A stretch of DNA of 64,000 nt from Neobacillus massiliamazoniensis (GCF_001048695.1 NZ_CVRB01000001.1:496001-560000); one strand, 5' to 3'; shown: positions 15,962 to 24,364, counted from the first letter of the stretch. Translations and numbers: made by a program. The notes: generated from the sequence alone by a model not told the origin.

Positions 15962-17800
15962 TTAGCTCTGTTCAGCATACTTTTTCTTTTTAGCCGATTT
16001 CTCACGTTCACCTTTATCGAGTATCTTTTTACGGAGGCGAATGGATTCAGGCGTTACTTCGCAAAATTCATCTTCGTTCAAATACTCTAATGACTCTTCT
16101 AACGTCATAATGCGCGGCTTCTTAATCACAGATGTTTGGTCTTTATTTGCAGAACGAACGTTGGTTGCTTGTTTTACCTTTGTAATATTAACCGAGAGAT
16201 CATTTTCACGGGTGTGCTCACCAACAATCATGCCCTCGTAAATTTCTGTACCAGGATCAACAAAAATAGTGCCACGATCTTCTACCTGCATAATTCCATA
16301 CGTTGAAGCCTTTCCAGATTCCATTGAAACAAGGACACCTTGACGTCTGCCTCCGACTTGCCCAGCTGCCATCGGTTGATAGCTGTCAAATGTATGATTT
16401 ATTATACCATATCCACGAGTTAACGTTAAAAATTCTGTAGTATATCCAATTAAGCCACGGGCAGGTACATTAAAAATCAAACGAACTTGGCCTGTACCGT
16501 TATTGATCATATCCAGCATTTCGCCCTTACGTGCACCAATTGACTCCATTACTGAACCAGTATGTTCTTCAGGGACATCAATTTGGACACGTTCAACTGG
16601 CTCACAGCGGACACCATCAATTTCTTTTACGATTACTTCCGGTTTAGAAACCTGAAGCTCGTAGCCTTCTCGGCGCATGTTTTCAATTAAAATTGAAAGA
16701 TGGAGCTCTCCGCGGCCTGAGACGATCCAAGCATCTGGCGATTCGGTATTTTCAACTCGTAAGCTGACATCGGTTTGTAATTGAGATAATAAACGCTCTT
16801 CAATTTTTCTGGAAGTTAAATATTTACCTTCTTTTCCTGCAAATGGACTGTTGTTTACAGCGAAAGTCATTTGTAGCGTTGGTTCATCAATCCGTAAAAT
16901 AGGTAGGGCTTCTTGATGTTCAACAGGGCAAACGGTCTCCCCAACATTAATATCTTCCATGCCGGAAACGGCTACCAAATCTCCCGCCTTCGCTTCTTGA
17001 ACTTCCATACGTTTTAATCCAAAAAACCCTAAGATTTTAGTTACACGGAATTGTTTAACAGAACCATCTACCTTCATAAGAGCTACCTGCTGGCCAACAT
17101 TCATTGTTCCGCGGAAAACTCTACCAATCCCAATTCTGCCAACATAATCGTTATAATCAAGCAAAGCTACTTGGAATTGCAACGGTTCATCGCTGTTATC
17201 AATTGGAGCTGGGATATGCTCAACAATAGCATCGTATAAGCATTGCATATTTTCATCCTGCTTTTCCGCATCAGTACTTGCAGTACCATTAATAGCAGAA
17301 GCATAAATTACAGGAAACTCTAACTGTTCTTCCGTTGCATCAAGCTCGATAAACAAATCAATGACTTCATCAATTACTTCTGCAGGACGAGCAAAATCGC
17401 GGTCAATTTTATTGACGACTACAATTGGCGTTAAATTTTGTTCCAACGCTTTCTTTAGAACAAACCGAGTTTGAGGCATACAACCTTCATATGCATCCAC
17501 GACTAATAAAACACCATCAACCATTTTCATAATCCGCTCTACTTCGCCGCCAAAATCAGCGTGACCCGGAGTATCTAATATATTTATTTTAGTGTCTTTA
17601 TATTGAATTCCGGTATTCTTCGCCAAAATGGTAATTCCACGTTCTCTTTCTAAATCATTTGAATCCATGGCACGTTCTTCAACATGCTCGTTGGAACGGA
17701 AAGTTCCAGATTGTTTTAATAATTGGTCCACCAATGTGGTTTTACCATGGTCAACGTGTGCGATGATAGCAATATTTCGAATGCCTTCTCGTTTTTTCAA
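15962..17800 (-). CDS. typA: Translational GTPase TypA/BipA
   Basis: A 612-residue ribosome-associated GTPase of the EF-G class, involved in ribosome assembly and growth under stress or cold. G motifs are AHVDHGKTTL (G1), RERGITI (G2), DTPGHADFGGEVERIM (G3) and NKIDR (G4). EF-G-like domains III and V and a C-terminal BipA-specific domain follow. TTG at 17800 has AGGAG 8 bases upstream and gives the family length; the GTG 9 bases earlier overlaps the site. Divergent from ylaF. Confidence 0.96.
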   Translation of the reverse strand: MKKREGIRNIAIIAHVDHGKTTLVDQLLKQSGTFRSNEHVEERAMDSNDLERERGITILAKNTGIQYKDTKINILDTPGHADFGGEVERIMKMVDGVLLVVDAYEGCMPQTRFVLKKALEQNLTPIVVVNKIDRDFARPAEVIDEVIDLFIELDATEEQLEFPVIYASAINGTASTDAEKQDENMQCLYDAIVEHIPAPIDNSDEPLQFQVALLDYNDYVGRIGIGRVFRGTMNVGQQVALMKVDGSVKQFRVTKILGFFGLKRMEVQEAKAGDLVAVSGMEDINVGETVCPVEHQEALPILRIDEPTLQMTFAVNNSPFAGKEGKYLTSRKIEERLLSQLQTDVSLRVENTESPDAWIVSGRGELHLSILIENMRREGYELQVSKPEVIVKEIDGVRCEPVERVQIDVPEEHTGSVMESIGARKGEMLDMINNGTGQVRLIFNVPARGLIGYTTEFLTLTRGYGIINHTFDSYQPMAAGQVGGRRQGVLVSMESGKASTYGIMQVEDRGTIFVDPGTEIYEGMIVGEHTRENDLSVNITKVKQATNVRSANKDQTSVIKKPRIMTLEESLEYLNEDEFCEVTPESIRLRKKILDKGEREKSAKKKKYAEQS

Positions 17801-17972
17801 TGTATTCACTCCTAATTTATAGAAAATATAGCTATTTTTAATTTCCCAAGAACAACTAAAATATTATACCATAATTAAAGTGGAAACCTATAAAGATTTT
17901 ATGTAAAATAAATATAATGTTTTTATTGTAGACATGTAAACATCATTTCGCAAATACAAAGGGGACAATCAT

Positions 17973-18158
17973 ATGAAGCAAATTAAATGGATTTTTGTTA
18001 TGTATGCCGTACTTGCAACAGCAAGTATTATGGGAATTGGAGTAGCAATTAGTGAAAAAAGTGTAATAGGGGTAATGGGTTCAATCTTACTGGTCGTTCT
18101 TGTTATGGGAATGGGCTTTAAAACAAAAAGAAAAATGCGTGAGAATGGGCAAATATAA
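17973..18158 (+). CDS. ylaF: YlaF-like DUF5325 membrane protein
   Basis: A 61-residue protein with two membrane helices (about 5-26 and 30-50) and a basic tail KTKRKMREN. It matches YlaF (DUF5325) in size and location, divergent from typA. The function is unknown. The ATG has GGGGACAATCAT upstream. Confidence 0.8.
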   Translation: MKQIKWIFVMYAVLATASIMGIGVAISEKSVIGVMGSILLVVLVMGMGFKTKRKMRENGQI

Positions 18159-18160
18159 AA

Positions 18161-18209
18161 AAGAGGGTCAGACCCCTCCTTGTAGATTGAGGGGTCTGAC
18201 CCTTTTTTT
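18161..18209. terminator. GGGTCAGACCCCTC palindrome between ylaF and suhB
   Basis: GGGTCAGACCCCTC and GAGGGGTCTGACCC pair perfectly around a 10-base loop, with T-rich tails. It belongs to the dispersed terminator-like family that carries GTCAGACC cores. Confidence 0.8.
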
Positions 18210-18222
18210 GAGACATCCTCTT

Positions 18223-19020
18223 TTACCATTTTCCATCTTTTAAATAATCTTTTAATATTGTCTGATGTAAACCAGGTTTTGCAACTAGCAAGGAATCCAT
18301 TGAAAGATAATTCAATGTCTCACCTCGTAAATTTGTCACCTTGCCCCCTAGTTCTTCGACAATGACAGCTCCGGCAGCATAATCCCACGGTGATAGTCTC
18401 ATTGATAAATATGCATCCATTCTTCCTGTTGCAACATAGACCATTTCAAGGGTTGCTGTGCCGTAAGACCTTGTCCCGAGCGCTTCCCTTACAAGCGGAA
18501 TAAGAAGATTATGATCAATTCTCCGGTTTTCCATTACCCATGTCGCATTTAAGCCAATAATGGACTCTTTTACAGTCGTTTCTTTTAAGGTGGGCAGCTG
18601 CTTCTCATTCATAAATGCACCCTTGCCACGAAAAGCATGATAAAGCTCATCATGCGCAACATCGTAAACAAGACCGATTTTTCCAATTCCATTTTCATAA
18701 ACACCGACAGAAATTGCGAAATTCCGCTGTTGATGAATAAAATTCATCGTCCCGTCAATCGGATCAATAAGCCAAACAATCCCGTGAAGGTTCTCAAATT
18801 CGTCACCAAAACCTTCTTCACCTAAAATTCTATGCTCGGGAAAAATGCCTCTTATTTTTCGAATAAAAAATTGTTCAATCTCCTTATCCATATCGGTTAC
18901 AAGATCTTTCGGGTTTGATTTTGTTTGAATATTTAATGTCTTATCAAAGGATGAACGAATACTTTTTCCTGCCTCCATAACCCATTCCTTTGCAAGTCGA
19001 TCAATTTTTTCCCAATTCAT
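18223..19020 (-). CDS. suhB: Inositol monophosphatase family protein
   Basis: A 265-residue Mg-dependent phosphatase of the IMPase family. Metal-site motifs are GEEGF near residue 70, WLIDPIDGTMNF near 90, and SPWDYAAGAVIVEELGG near 210. The usual substrate is inositol-1-phosphate; other sugar phosphates are possible. ATG at 19020 is chosen with GGAGG 6 bases upstream; a longer frame from 19053 has no ribosome site. B. subtilis keeps this gene (yktC/suhB) beside ykzI and yktB as here. Confidence 0.92.
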   Translation of the reverse strand: MNWEKIDRLAKEWVMEAGKSIRSSFDKTLNIQTKSNPKDLVTDMDKEIEQFFIRKIRGIFPEHRILGEEGFGDEFENLHGIVWLIDPIDGTMNFIHQQRNFAISVGVYENGIGKIGLVYDVAHDELYHAFRGKGAFMNEKQLPTLKETTVKESIIGLNATWVMENRRIDHNLLIPLVREALGTRSYGTATLEMVYVATGRMDAYLSMRLSPWDYAAGAVIVEELGGKVTNLRGETLNYLSMDSLLVAKPGLHQTILKDYLKDGKW

Positions 19021-19154
19021 CGTTTTCCTCCAAAAAAATATTTCCTTATCCATTTTAGTCTATGTAAATTTATCATCATTTAAGTGTATTTTTAGCTTAT
19101 CTGAAATCATTCTAATCTTCAACTTTTTGCTTTCCCTTGTATCACCACAATAAT

Positions 19155-19191
19155 AAACGAACCCCTATCATCTGTAATCGGAGTTCGCCTT
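19155..19191 (-). terminator. Probable terminator after ykzI
   Basis: On the minus strand GCGAACTCC pairs imperfectly with GGGGTTCGT, followed by TTATTATTG. It is some distance past the ykzI stop. Confidence 0.45.
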
Positions 19192-19264
19192 AAATAAGTA
19201 TCCTATCCAAACTTTTTCGGTTCATTTCTTATTTTTTCCCCTTAGAAAAAAAGTTTCCTCTTTA

Positions 19265-19462
19265 TCAAAGAGCTTTTAGTCGAATTAATTCTTGACGAAT
19301 TTTTTCTAGCTTATGTTTACAATCTTTCATTTTTTTATCGTTGTTTTCTTCAATTGCTTCAAATAATGTCGCCAATTCGTAATCCATTTCTAGCCTTAAT
19401 ACAGCTGTTTTTTCTTTATCACCTGGTTTTTTTAATGTTGTATTCATTAGCTGTTTCACCAT
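19265..19462 (-). CDS. ykzI: YkzI-like small coiled-coil protein
   Basis: A 65-residue protein rich in Lys, Glu and Leu that probably forms a helical hairpin or coiled coil (LEMDYELATLFEAIEEN and the following heptad-like stretch). It sits where ykzI is found in B. subtilis, between yktB and suhB. The function is unknown. ATG at 19462 is chosen with AAGGAG 6 bases upstream; the ATG 18 bases earlier overlaps it. Confidence 0.65.
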   Translation of the reverse strand: MVKQLMNTTLKKPGDKEKTAVLRLEMDYELATLFEAIEENNDKKMKDCKHKLEKIRQELIRLKAL

Positions 19463-19640
19463 TCTCTTCTCCTTCCACACCGTTAATTTATTAATATTTC
19501 AGATTATTTTTTTATTGTATAGTATGAGTTATGCTGGAGGGATGTAACAAATTTGTGCTTAAACCTAATTAAGCAACAAATTTTTTGAAATCTTTTCGAT
19601 ATGCTACAATATTTGACAAAGGTTTAATGGGAGTGATTAG

Positions 19641-20276
19641 ATGAGTTTCACTGGCTTTACGAAAGAGGATTTTGATGTATTTATGATAGATGGATTAGAG
19701 GCAAGAATGGAAGCGATTGAAGAACGGATTCGACCAAAGTTCCGTGCAATCGGTCAATTGTTGACGGACGAACTTTCAACATTAGCAGGAAATGAAATGT
19801 TTTTACATATTGCGAAACACGCCCGCCGAACCGTCAACGCCCCGCAAGATACTTGGTTGGCTATCGCCGCAAACAAACGGGGTTATAAGCAACACCCGCA
19901 TTTCCAAGTCGGATTGTTCGACGACCATGTTTTCATTTGGCTTGCGTTCATTTACGAACTACCAAACAAGACGGAAATGGCCAAGACATTTTTGAAGAAT
20001 TTGAAAACAGTCAAGGCGACTATTCCCGCCGATTATGTTGTTTCACTCGATCATATGAAAAAGGAATCGGCTTCAATGAACGATATCAACATGAAAGACA
20101 CCCTTGAACGCTTCCGTGACGTCAAGAAGGCGGAATTTCTTGTTGGGCGACATATTGCCGCAAATGATCCGTTATTGTCCGACGGTGACGCCTTCATGTC
20201 GCTTGTGGAAGATACATTCAAAACATTATTCCCGCTTTACAAAATGTCGTTGCAACAAAAAAGCGTCTTGGTATAA
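19641..20276 (+). CDS. yktB: YktB, DUF1054 (UPF0637) protein
   Basis: A 211-residue soluble protein of the UPF0637/DUF1054 family, function unknown. Family features are MSFTGFTKEDFDVF at the start and the central HPHFQVGLFDDHVFIWLAFI. The gene is complete. Its base use is odd: codons such as GCC, CCG, GAC and TTC are much commoner than in its neighbours, and a hand count over 19801-19920 gives 62 G/C in 120 bases, well above the surrounding AT-rich genes. Transfer from a higher-GC relative by homologous replacement is a reasonable inference, since the location is still the ancestral one. Confidence 0.88.
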   Translation: MSFTGFTKEDFDVFMIDGLEARMEAIEERIRPKFRAIGQLLTDELSTLAGNEMFLHIAKHARRTVNAPQDTWLAIAANKRGYKQHPHFQVGLFDDHVFIWLAFIYELPNKTEMAKTFLKNLKTVKATIPADYVVSLDHMKKESASMNDINMKDTLERFRDVKKAEFLVGRHIAANDPLLSDGDAFMSLVEDTFKTLFPLYKMSLQQKSVLV

Positions 20277-20387
20277 TAAAATGCACCCCAAAGAGTATTC
20301 GAAAGATTTCTAATTTTTCCTAAAATTCATTTTTATTTATGTTACGGTTAAATAAAGAAAAATTACGGAATAAGGGGAAAGGCAAAA

Positions 20388-20522
20388 ATGAAATCGAAAA
20401 AGTTATTTAGCATCGACAGAGATACAGTAATTCATTTGGGGGAGAATGGACTTCTTGAACAAATAGAGGAAGTATTTTCGAAAGTATCGGACTTATATAA
20501 AATTATTAATAATTATAAATAG
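20388..20522 (+). CDS. Small 44-residue ORF of unknown function
   Basis: ATG at 20388 follows AAGGGGAAAGGCAAAA, a good ribosome site, and gives 44 residues beginning MKSKKLFSIDRD and ending KIINNYK. It has a basic start and an amphipathic middle (GLLEQIEEVFSKVSDLY), and no signal peptide. The stop abuts a GGAGAATGTCC terminator-like palindrome. I do not recognise it. Its base composition is AT-rich again, unlike yktB just upstream. A real gene is likely but not proven. Confidence 0.5.
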   Translation: MKSKKLFSIDRDTVIHLGENGLLEQIEEVFSKVSDLYKIINNYK

Positions 20523-20571
20523 GAGAATGTCCTTAAAGGGTCAAACCCCCTGGGACATCCTCTTTTTTGTT
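20523..20571. terminator. GGGACATCCTC-type palindrome
   Basis: AGAATGTCC...GGGACATCCTCTTTTTTG with an inner GGGTCAAACCCCC. It serves as a terminator between the 44-residue ORF and the convergent yktA. Confidence 0.7.
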
Positions 20572-20843
20572 TATTTCAATAAGATTCTTTCACCTGAAGC
20601 TGCATCTTTTGCCTTTTTTATTGTCCGGTAAGCTGAATAACCACTGATTTCCTCAAATTCTCCACAAATCGTTTTTTCTTCTGCTTTGCTGGGAACAATT
20701 TCTTTAAAACGGCGATAAGAGTTCATCAGTTCATCACGTTCGATTCCCGTTTCATTGGCTCTTTCAATCGCTTCAAAAAACTGAATGACATCAACGACTT
20801 CTTGGGTAGACCAGCTATAATCAATCGGATATTGGTATTCCAT
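20571..20843 (-). CDS. yktA: YktA, UPF0223 family protein
   Basis: A 90-residue soluble protein of the UPF0223 family, with the typical start [20 protein letters not shown] and the later [12 protein letters not shown]. The function is unknown. The ATG has AGGTGAAAAC upstream. The neighbours match the B. subtilis yktA-yktB-ykzI-suhB order, with a repeat copy (R3) inserted on its upstream side. Confidence 0.88.
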   Translation of the reverse strand: MEYQYPIDYSWSTQEVVDVIQFFEAIERANETGIERDELMNSYRRFKEIVPSKAEEKTICGEFEEISGYSAYRTIKKAKDAASGERILLK

Positions 20844-20870
20844 GTTTTCACCTGCTTTATTATTTCCTTA

Positions 20871-20947
20871 GGCTGTGTTAAACTTGCCTGTTGATTTGCG
20901 CTCCAATCAACATAGTTTCAAAAATCAACAATAACCTTTACAAAGCC
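20871..20947 (+). repeat. Minimal 77-bp MITE-like element, copy R3, with exact 8-bp duplication
   Basis: It keeps only the ends of the larger element: GGCTGTGTTAAACTTGCC at one side and AACCTTTACAAAGCC at the other, joined at TTTGCGCTCCAATCAAC. Exact direct repeats TTTCCTTA flank it at 20863-20870 and 20948-20955. It is the smallest copy in the window. Confidence 0.85.
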
Positions 20948-20970
20948 TTTCCTTAATATATAGAATACCT

Positions 20971-21930
20971 TTATTTTCCCCATTTTTCACGGATTTGTTC
21001 AGCATCACTTATCATTCGTTTAAATAGCTCTTCAACCGTTGGAACATCCTTTATTAATCCCGTCACTTGTCCTGCCCATCCAAAGCCTTCTTCGTCAAAC
21101 CCATTATATATATATCGCTTGTTCGCTTTTCCACTAATAAAATCTTTAAGTTGTTCGTAATTTCCATTATTTTTCTCGATTTCGAGAATTTTTTCTGTCC
21201 AACGATTAGCAAGTGCCCTCGCTGGCATTCCAAGTGAACGTTTTATCACTACCGTATCAGCTTCTGATCCCTCAACTAGCGCTTTTTTATATACTTCACT
21301 CGCATGTTCGCATTCCTTCGTGGCAATAAATCTTGTCCCCATTTCGATTCCTTCAGCACCTAGACTAAGCGCCGCCATCAGCCCTCTTCCATCACCAATT
21401 CCCCCTGAGGCAACGACCGGGATTGAAACAGAGTCAACCACTTGAGGGATTAATACAAAAGTACCGACATCATCCCTACCTAGGTGCCCTCCGCCCTCCT
21501 GTCCAACAACCATTACCGCATCAGCACCAAGTTCTTCTGCTTTAATCGCTTGTCTCCTTGCGGCAACTAGAACAAGCTTTTTTATGGTGGTTCCTTTTAA
21601 TTGTTCAAAAATGGGAGCAGGATTTCCTCCTGTCATGGTAACAACAGGTACCTCTTCCTCGATTGCCACCTCCAAAAACTCTTGAAATGGTCTGCCATGC
21701 TGACCGATTGCAAAATTAACACCAAATGGATTCTTCGTCAGCTGTTTAACATGACGAATCTCTTTACGTAGGTCATCAGGGTGTTCGAGGGACATTGCTG
21801 TAATTTGACCAAGCCCCCCTGCATTAGAAACAGCAGCAGCCAGCTTAGAATAAGCAAGATGAGCCAATCCACCTTGTATGATAGGATATTGAATATTAAG
21901 AATTTCGGTAATTCGAGTTTTCCAGTTCAA
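20971..21930 (-). CDS. Nitronate monooxygenase / FabK-like flavoprotein
   Basis: A 319-residue FMN-dependent TIM-barrel enzyme of the 2-nitropropane dioxygenase family. Motifs are YPIIQGGLAHLA at the start, SNAGGLGQITA, GQEGGGHLGRD near residue 143, ASGGIGDGRGLMAAL and GAEGIEMGTRF. Members oxidise nitronates or, in the FabK branch, reduce enoyl-ACP; sequence alone does not settle which. The start is TTG with AGGAGGCTTTATT upstream. It is divergent from speA and not part of the B. subtilis neighbourhood I recall. Confidence 0.82.
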   Translation of the reverse strand: MNWKTRITEILNIQYPIIQGGLAHLAYSKLAAAVSNAGGLGQITAMSLEHPDDLRKEIRHVKQLTKNPFGVNFAIGQHGRPFQEFLEVAIEEEVPVVTMTGGNPAPIFEQLKGTTIKKLVLVAARRQAIKAEELGADAVMVVGQEGGGHLGRDDVGTFVLIPQVVDSVSIPVVASGGIGDGRGLMAALSLGAEGIEMGTRFIATKECEHASEVYKKALVEGSEADTVVIKRSLGMPARALANRWTEKILEIEKNNGNYEQLKDFISGKANKRYIYNGFDEEGFGWAGQVTGLIKDVPTVEELFKRMISDAEQIREKWGK

Positions 21931-22128
21931 AATAAAGCCTCCTCTTAATTGTTTTATCTTTTTACTTCGCTTAAAAAGGTTAATTTTCCTGTTTTAAAGA
22001 AAAAATAACTTGGACCAAGCAAAAACATAATAAATTTCTATGCAAGCCAATGTATAAATGCTATAATTCATTTGTTTTATGTTTTTATAGATATGAGTAT
22101 TTTCCATGTAAAGAGGTGTGGTAATAAA

Positions 22129-23601
22129 TTGTCCCAAAATCAGACACCGCTTTTTAGCGGATTAGTTGCACATGCAAACAGAAACCCGATTCAATTCCAT
22201 ATTCCCGGTCATAAAAAAGGAGCGGGGATTGATCCTGAATTTCGTCATTTTATTGGAGATAATGCCCTTTCTATTGACTTAATCAATATTGGACCGCTCG
22301 ACGATCTTCATGCTCCAAAAGGAATGATTAAACAAGCTCAAGACCTTGCTGCTGAGGCTTTTGGTGCAGATCGCACTTTCTTTTCAGTTCAAGGGACAAG
22401 CGGTGCCATTATGGCCATGATTATGGCTGTATGTGGACCTGAAGATAAAATAATTGTACCAAGAAATGTTCATAAATCTGTCATGTCGGCAATTATTTTT
22501 TCAGGAGCCATCCCAGTCTTTATTCATCCGGAAATTGATGAAAAGCTTGGGATTTCTCATGGAATCACGCCAGATGCGGTTGAAAGAGCTCTCAAACAAC
22601 ATCCGGATGCCAAAGGTGTTCTCGTTATCAACCCAACGTATTTCGGAATTTCAGCAGATTTGAAAAAAATTGTTGAAATTGCTCATTCTCATCATATTCC
22701 GGTATTAGTCGATGAAGCTCATGGTGTTCATATTCATTTCCATGATGAACTTCCATTATCAGCGATGCAGGCAGGTGCTGATATGGCAGCAACTAGCGTC
22801 CATAAGCTTGGTGGTTCGATGACGCAAAGCTCCATTTTAAATGTAAAAGAAGGACTTGTTTCCGCTAAACATGTTCAGTCCATTCTAAGCATGCTAACAA
22901 CAACCTCTACATCCTATTTATTATTGGCTTCACTTGATGTATCACGTAAGCAATTAGTTACTAAGGGAAGAGAATTACTTGATAATACGATCCAGTTAGC
23001 TCAATCCATCCGAAAAAAAATTAACGAAATCGATCATTTATATTGTGTAGGGGAAGAAATACTTGGGTCCGAAGCGACTTTTGATTACGATCCAACTAAA
23101 TTAATTATTTCCATTAAGGATTTAGGGTTAACAGGGTATGAAGTAGAAAAGTGGTTAAGAGAAAAACACAATATTGAAGTAGAATTATCTGATCTCTATA
23201 ACATTCTTTGTATTGTTACCATTGGGGATACAAAAGTAGAAGGAGATCTTTTAATACAGGCATTAAAAGAACTTGCCAATGAGTGTGAACATCGAGCCGA
23301 AAAAATTGAACCAGTTAAAGTTCTTCTTCCTGAAATTCCTATTCTTGCCTTAACTCCAAGAGACGCTTTCTATGCTGAAACAGAAGTTATTCCTTTTGAA
23401 GAATCTGAAGGAAGAATTATTGCAGAGTTTGTCATGGTCTATCCACCGGGTATCCCGATTTTTATTCCAGGTGAGATCATCACAAAAGAAAACCTCCATT
23501 ACATCCGTAAGAACCTTGAAGCAGGACTCCCTGTCCAAGGACCGGAAGATGATGAAATGAAATCCATTCATGTTATTAAAGAGTATAAGGCAATAAAATA
23601 A
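22129..23601 (+). CDS. speA: Arginine decarboxylase SpeA
   Basis: A 490-residue PLP-dependent decarboxylase of the Orn/Lys/Arg group III family that converts arginine to agmatine, the first step of polyamine synthesis in Bacillus. Landmarks are QFHIPGHKKG, FSVQGTSGA, DEAHGVHIHFH, and the PLP lysine in SVHKLGGSMTQ near residue 230. TTG at 22129 gives the family N-terminus MSQNQTPLFSG and has GAGGTG upstream; the longer frame from 22072 does not. The sRNA SR1 gene follows it convergently, as in B. subtilis. Confidence 0.93.
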   Translation: MSQNQTPLFSGLVAHANRNPIQFHIPGHKKGAGIDPEFRHFIGDNALSIDLINIGPLDDLHAPKGMIKQAQDLAAEAFGADRTFFSVQGTSGAIMAMIMAVCGPEDKIIVPRNVHKSVMSAIIFSGAIPVFIHPEIDEKLGISHGITPDAVERALKQHPDAKGVLVINPTYFGISADLKKIVEIAHSHHIPVLVDEAHGVHIHFHDELPLSAMQAGADMAATSVHKLGGSMTQSSILNVKEGLVSAKHVQSILSMLTTTSTSYLLLASLDVSRKQLVTKGRELLDNTIQLAQSIRKKINEIDHLYCVGEEILGSEATFDYDPTKLIISIKDLGLTGYEVEKWLREKHNIEVELSDLYNILCIVTIGDTKVEGDLLIQALKELANECEHRAEKIEPVKVLLPEIPILALTPRDAFYAETEVIPFEESEGRIIAEFVMVYPPGIPIFIPGEIITKENLHYIRKNLEAGLPVQGPEDDEMKSIHVIKEYKAIK

Positions 23602-23612
23602 CAAATAAAAAT

Positions 23613-23640
23613 ACAGGATTCCGACTGCGGAATCCTGTTT
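23613..23640. terminator. Bidirectional terminator for speA and SR1
   Basis: CAGGATTCCG-ACTG-CGGAATCCTG with T-rich tails on both strands. Confidence 0.85.
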
Positions 23641-23651
23641 CATTTTATCTT

Positions 23652-23771
23652 TTATTCTTCTTCGTGTTTATGATCGTTACAGCAATTACATTTAGAATAT
23701 AACACCGTTACCTTTTCGTCTTCAAAATGATCAATTGTTGAATTACATGTTTGACAAACGAGAGTGCCCAT
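23652..23771 (-). CDS. GapA-binding peptide SR1P
   Basis: A 39-residue peptide, MGTLVCQTCNSTIDHFEDEK followed by VTVLYSK and a Cys/His-rich tail (CNCCNDHKH). It matches SR1P, which binds glyceraldehyde-3-phosphate dehydrogenase GapA in B. subtilis and influences RNase J1 activity. Five cysteines, with a CxxC pair and a CxCC cluster, suggest metal binding; that is inference. The ATG at 23771 has AAGGGG 9 bases upstream; the longer frame from 23897 has no ribosome site and would run through the promoter. RNase J1 is also encoded in this window. Confidence 0.88.
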   Translation of the reverse strand: MGTLVCQTCNSTIDHFEDEKVTVLYSKCNCCNDHKHEEE

Positions 23772-23800
23772 GTGTTCAATCCCCTTTTCATATTTTAAAA

Positions 23801-23814
23801 TGAAAGCGTTTAAA
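23801..23814 (+). promoter_or_regulatory. cre-like CcpA site after the SR1 start
   Basis: TGAAAGCGTTTAAA differs from the cre consensus TGWAANCGNTNWCA at one position. It lies 6-20 bases downstream of the predicted SR1 start, where CcpA would block elongation. SR1 is known to be under sugar control by CcpN and CcpA in B. subtilis. Confidence 0.55.
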
Positions 23815-23825
23815 TTATCCTTAAC

Positions 23826-23857
23826 ATTATAATAATGTATCACATTTATTTTTTCAA
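23826..23857 (-). promoter_or_regulatory. SR1 promoter
   Basis: On the minus strand TTGAAA (23852-23857) and TATTAT (23829-23834) are 17 bases apart; an overlapping TATAAT would give spacing 20. Confidence 0.6.
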
Positions 23858-23895
23858 GCCTAATTTGTATGACACATTTAAAAAATATTAACAAC

Positions 23896-23923
23896 AAAAA
23901 AGGCCCGTTTGGACCTTTTTGGC
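23896..23923 (-). terminator. Terminator after the DUF3055 gene
   Basis: On the minus strand AAAAAGGTCC-AAAC-GGGCCTTTTTTGTTG. Confidence 0.65.
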
Positions 23924-23927
23924 GATG

Positions 23928-24227
23928 TTATTCATACTCGGTAATAAAAGGAATGGAAGGAAGCATTCCGCTAAAAAACTCAGCTAAATCTGCTGCTTGC
24001 TGCTTATTAGGGATTCGGAATACGGTCTGTAGGTATTCAGTATCTTCAATTTCTTTTGGATCGAGGAGTGTTGAACGGCCAGTCTGCATGCAGACGACTA
24101 GAGGTTTTCCAAAAAACATATTTGTGTAGATAATCCCAAAATCATAACGGGTGTGCTCAGTTGTAAAGCCAATGAATCTCACCTTTACATTTTCGTGTTC
24201 ATCATAAAGCTTTTCAAATAATTCCAT
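23928..24227 (-). CDS. DUF3055-like small protein
   Basis: A 99-residue soluble protein that I place, with moderate certainty, in the DUF3055/SAV0927 group (VRFIGFTTEHTRYDFGIIYTN, FFGKPLVVCMQTGRS). The function is unknown. The ATG has AAGGAGGGATCCT, a very strong ribosome site. It is a single-gene unit upstream of the SR1 promoter and divergent from the next gene, with its own terminator. Confidence 0.65.
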   Translation of the reverse strand: MELFEKLYDEHENVKVRFIGFTTEHTRYDFGIIYTNMFFGKPLVVCMQTGRSTLLDPKEIEDTEYLQTVFRIPNKQQAADLAEFFSGMLPSIPFITEYE

Positions 24228-24364
24228 AGGATCCCTCCTTTTTATTTAAATGTTTAGAATATTATTATAATTCATTTTCGCTGAAATAACAAGCAAACTG
24301 TTGTCAGTATATTTTATTCAATGCTAGAATATAAGAGCATATCATATGGGACGGGGGATTGATG

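Larger units (their letters stand above)
23606..23821 (-). ncRNA. SR1-type dual-function small RNA
   Basis: A predicted transcript of about 215 bases from the promoter at 23829-23857 to the hairpin at 23613-23640. B. subtilis SR1 is about 205 bases, lies between speA and pdhD, encodes SR1P and pairs with ahrC mRNA. Here the location, the encoded peptide and the length agree. Ends are inferred from promoter and terminator, not measured. Confidence 0.65.
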
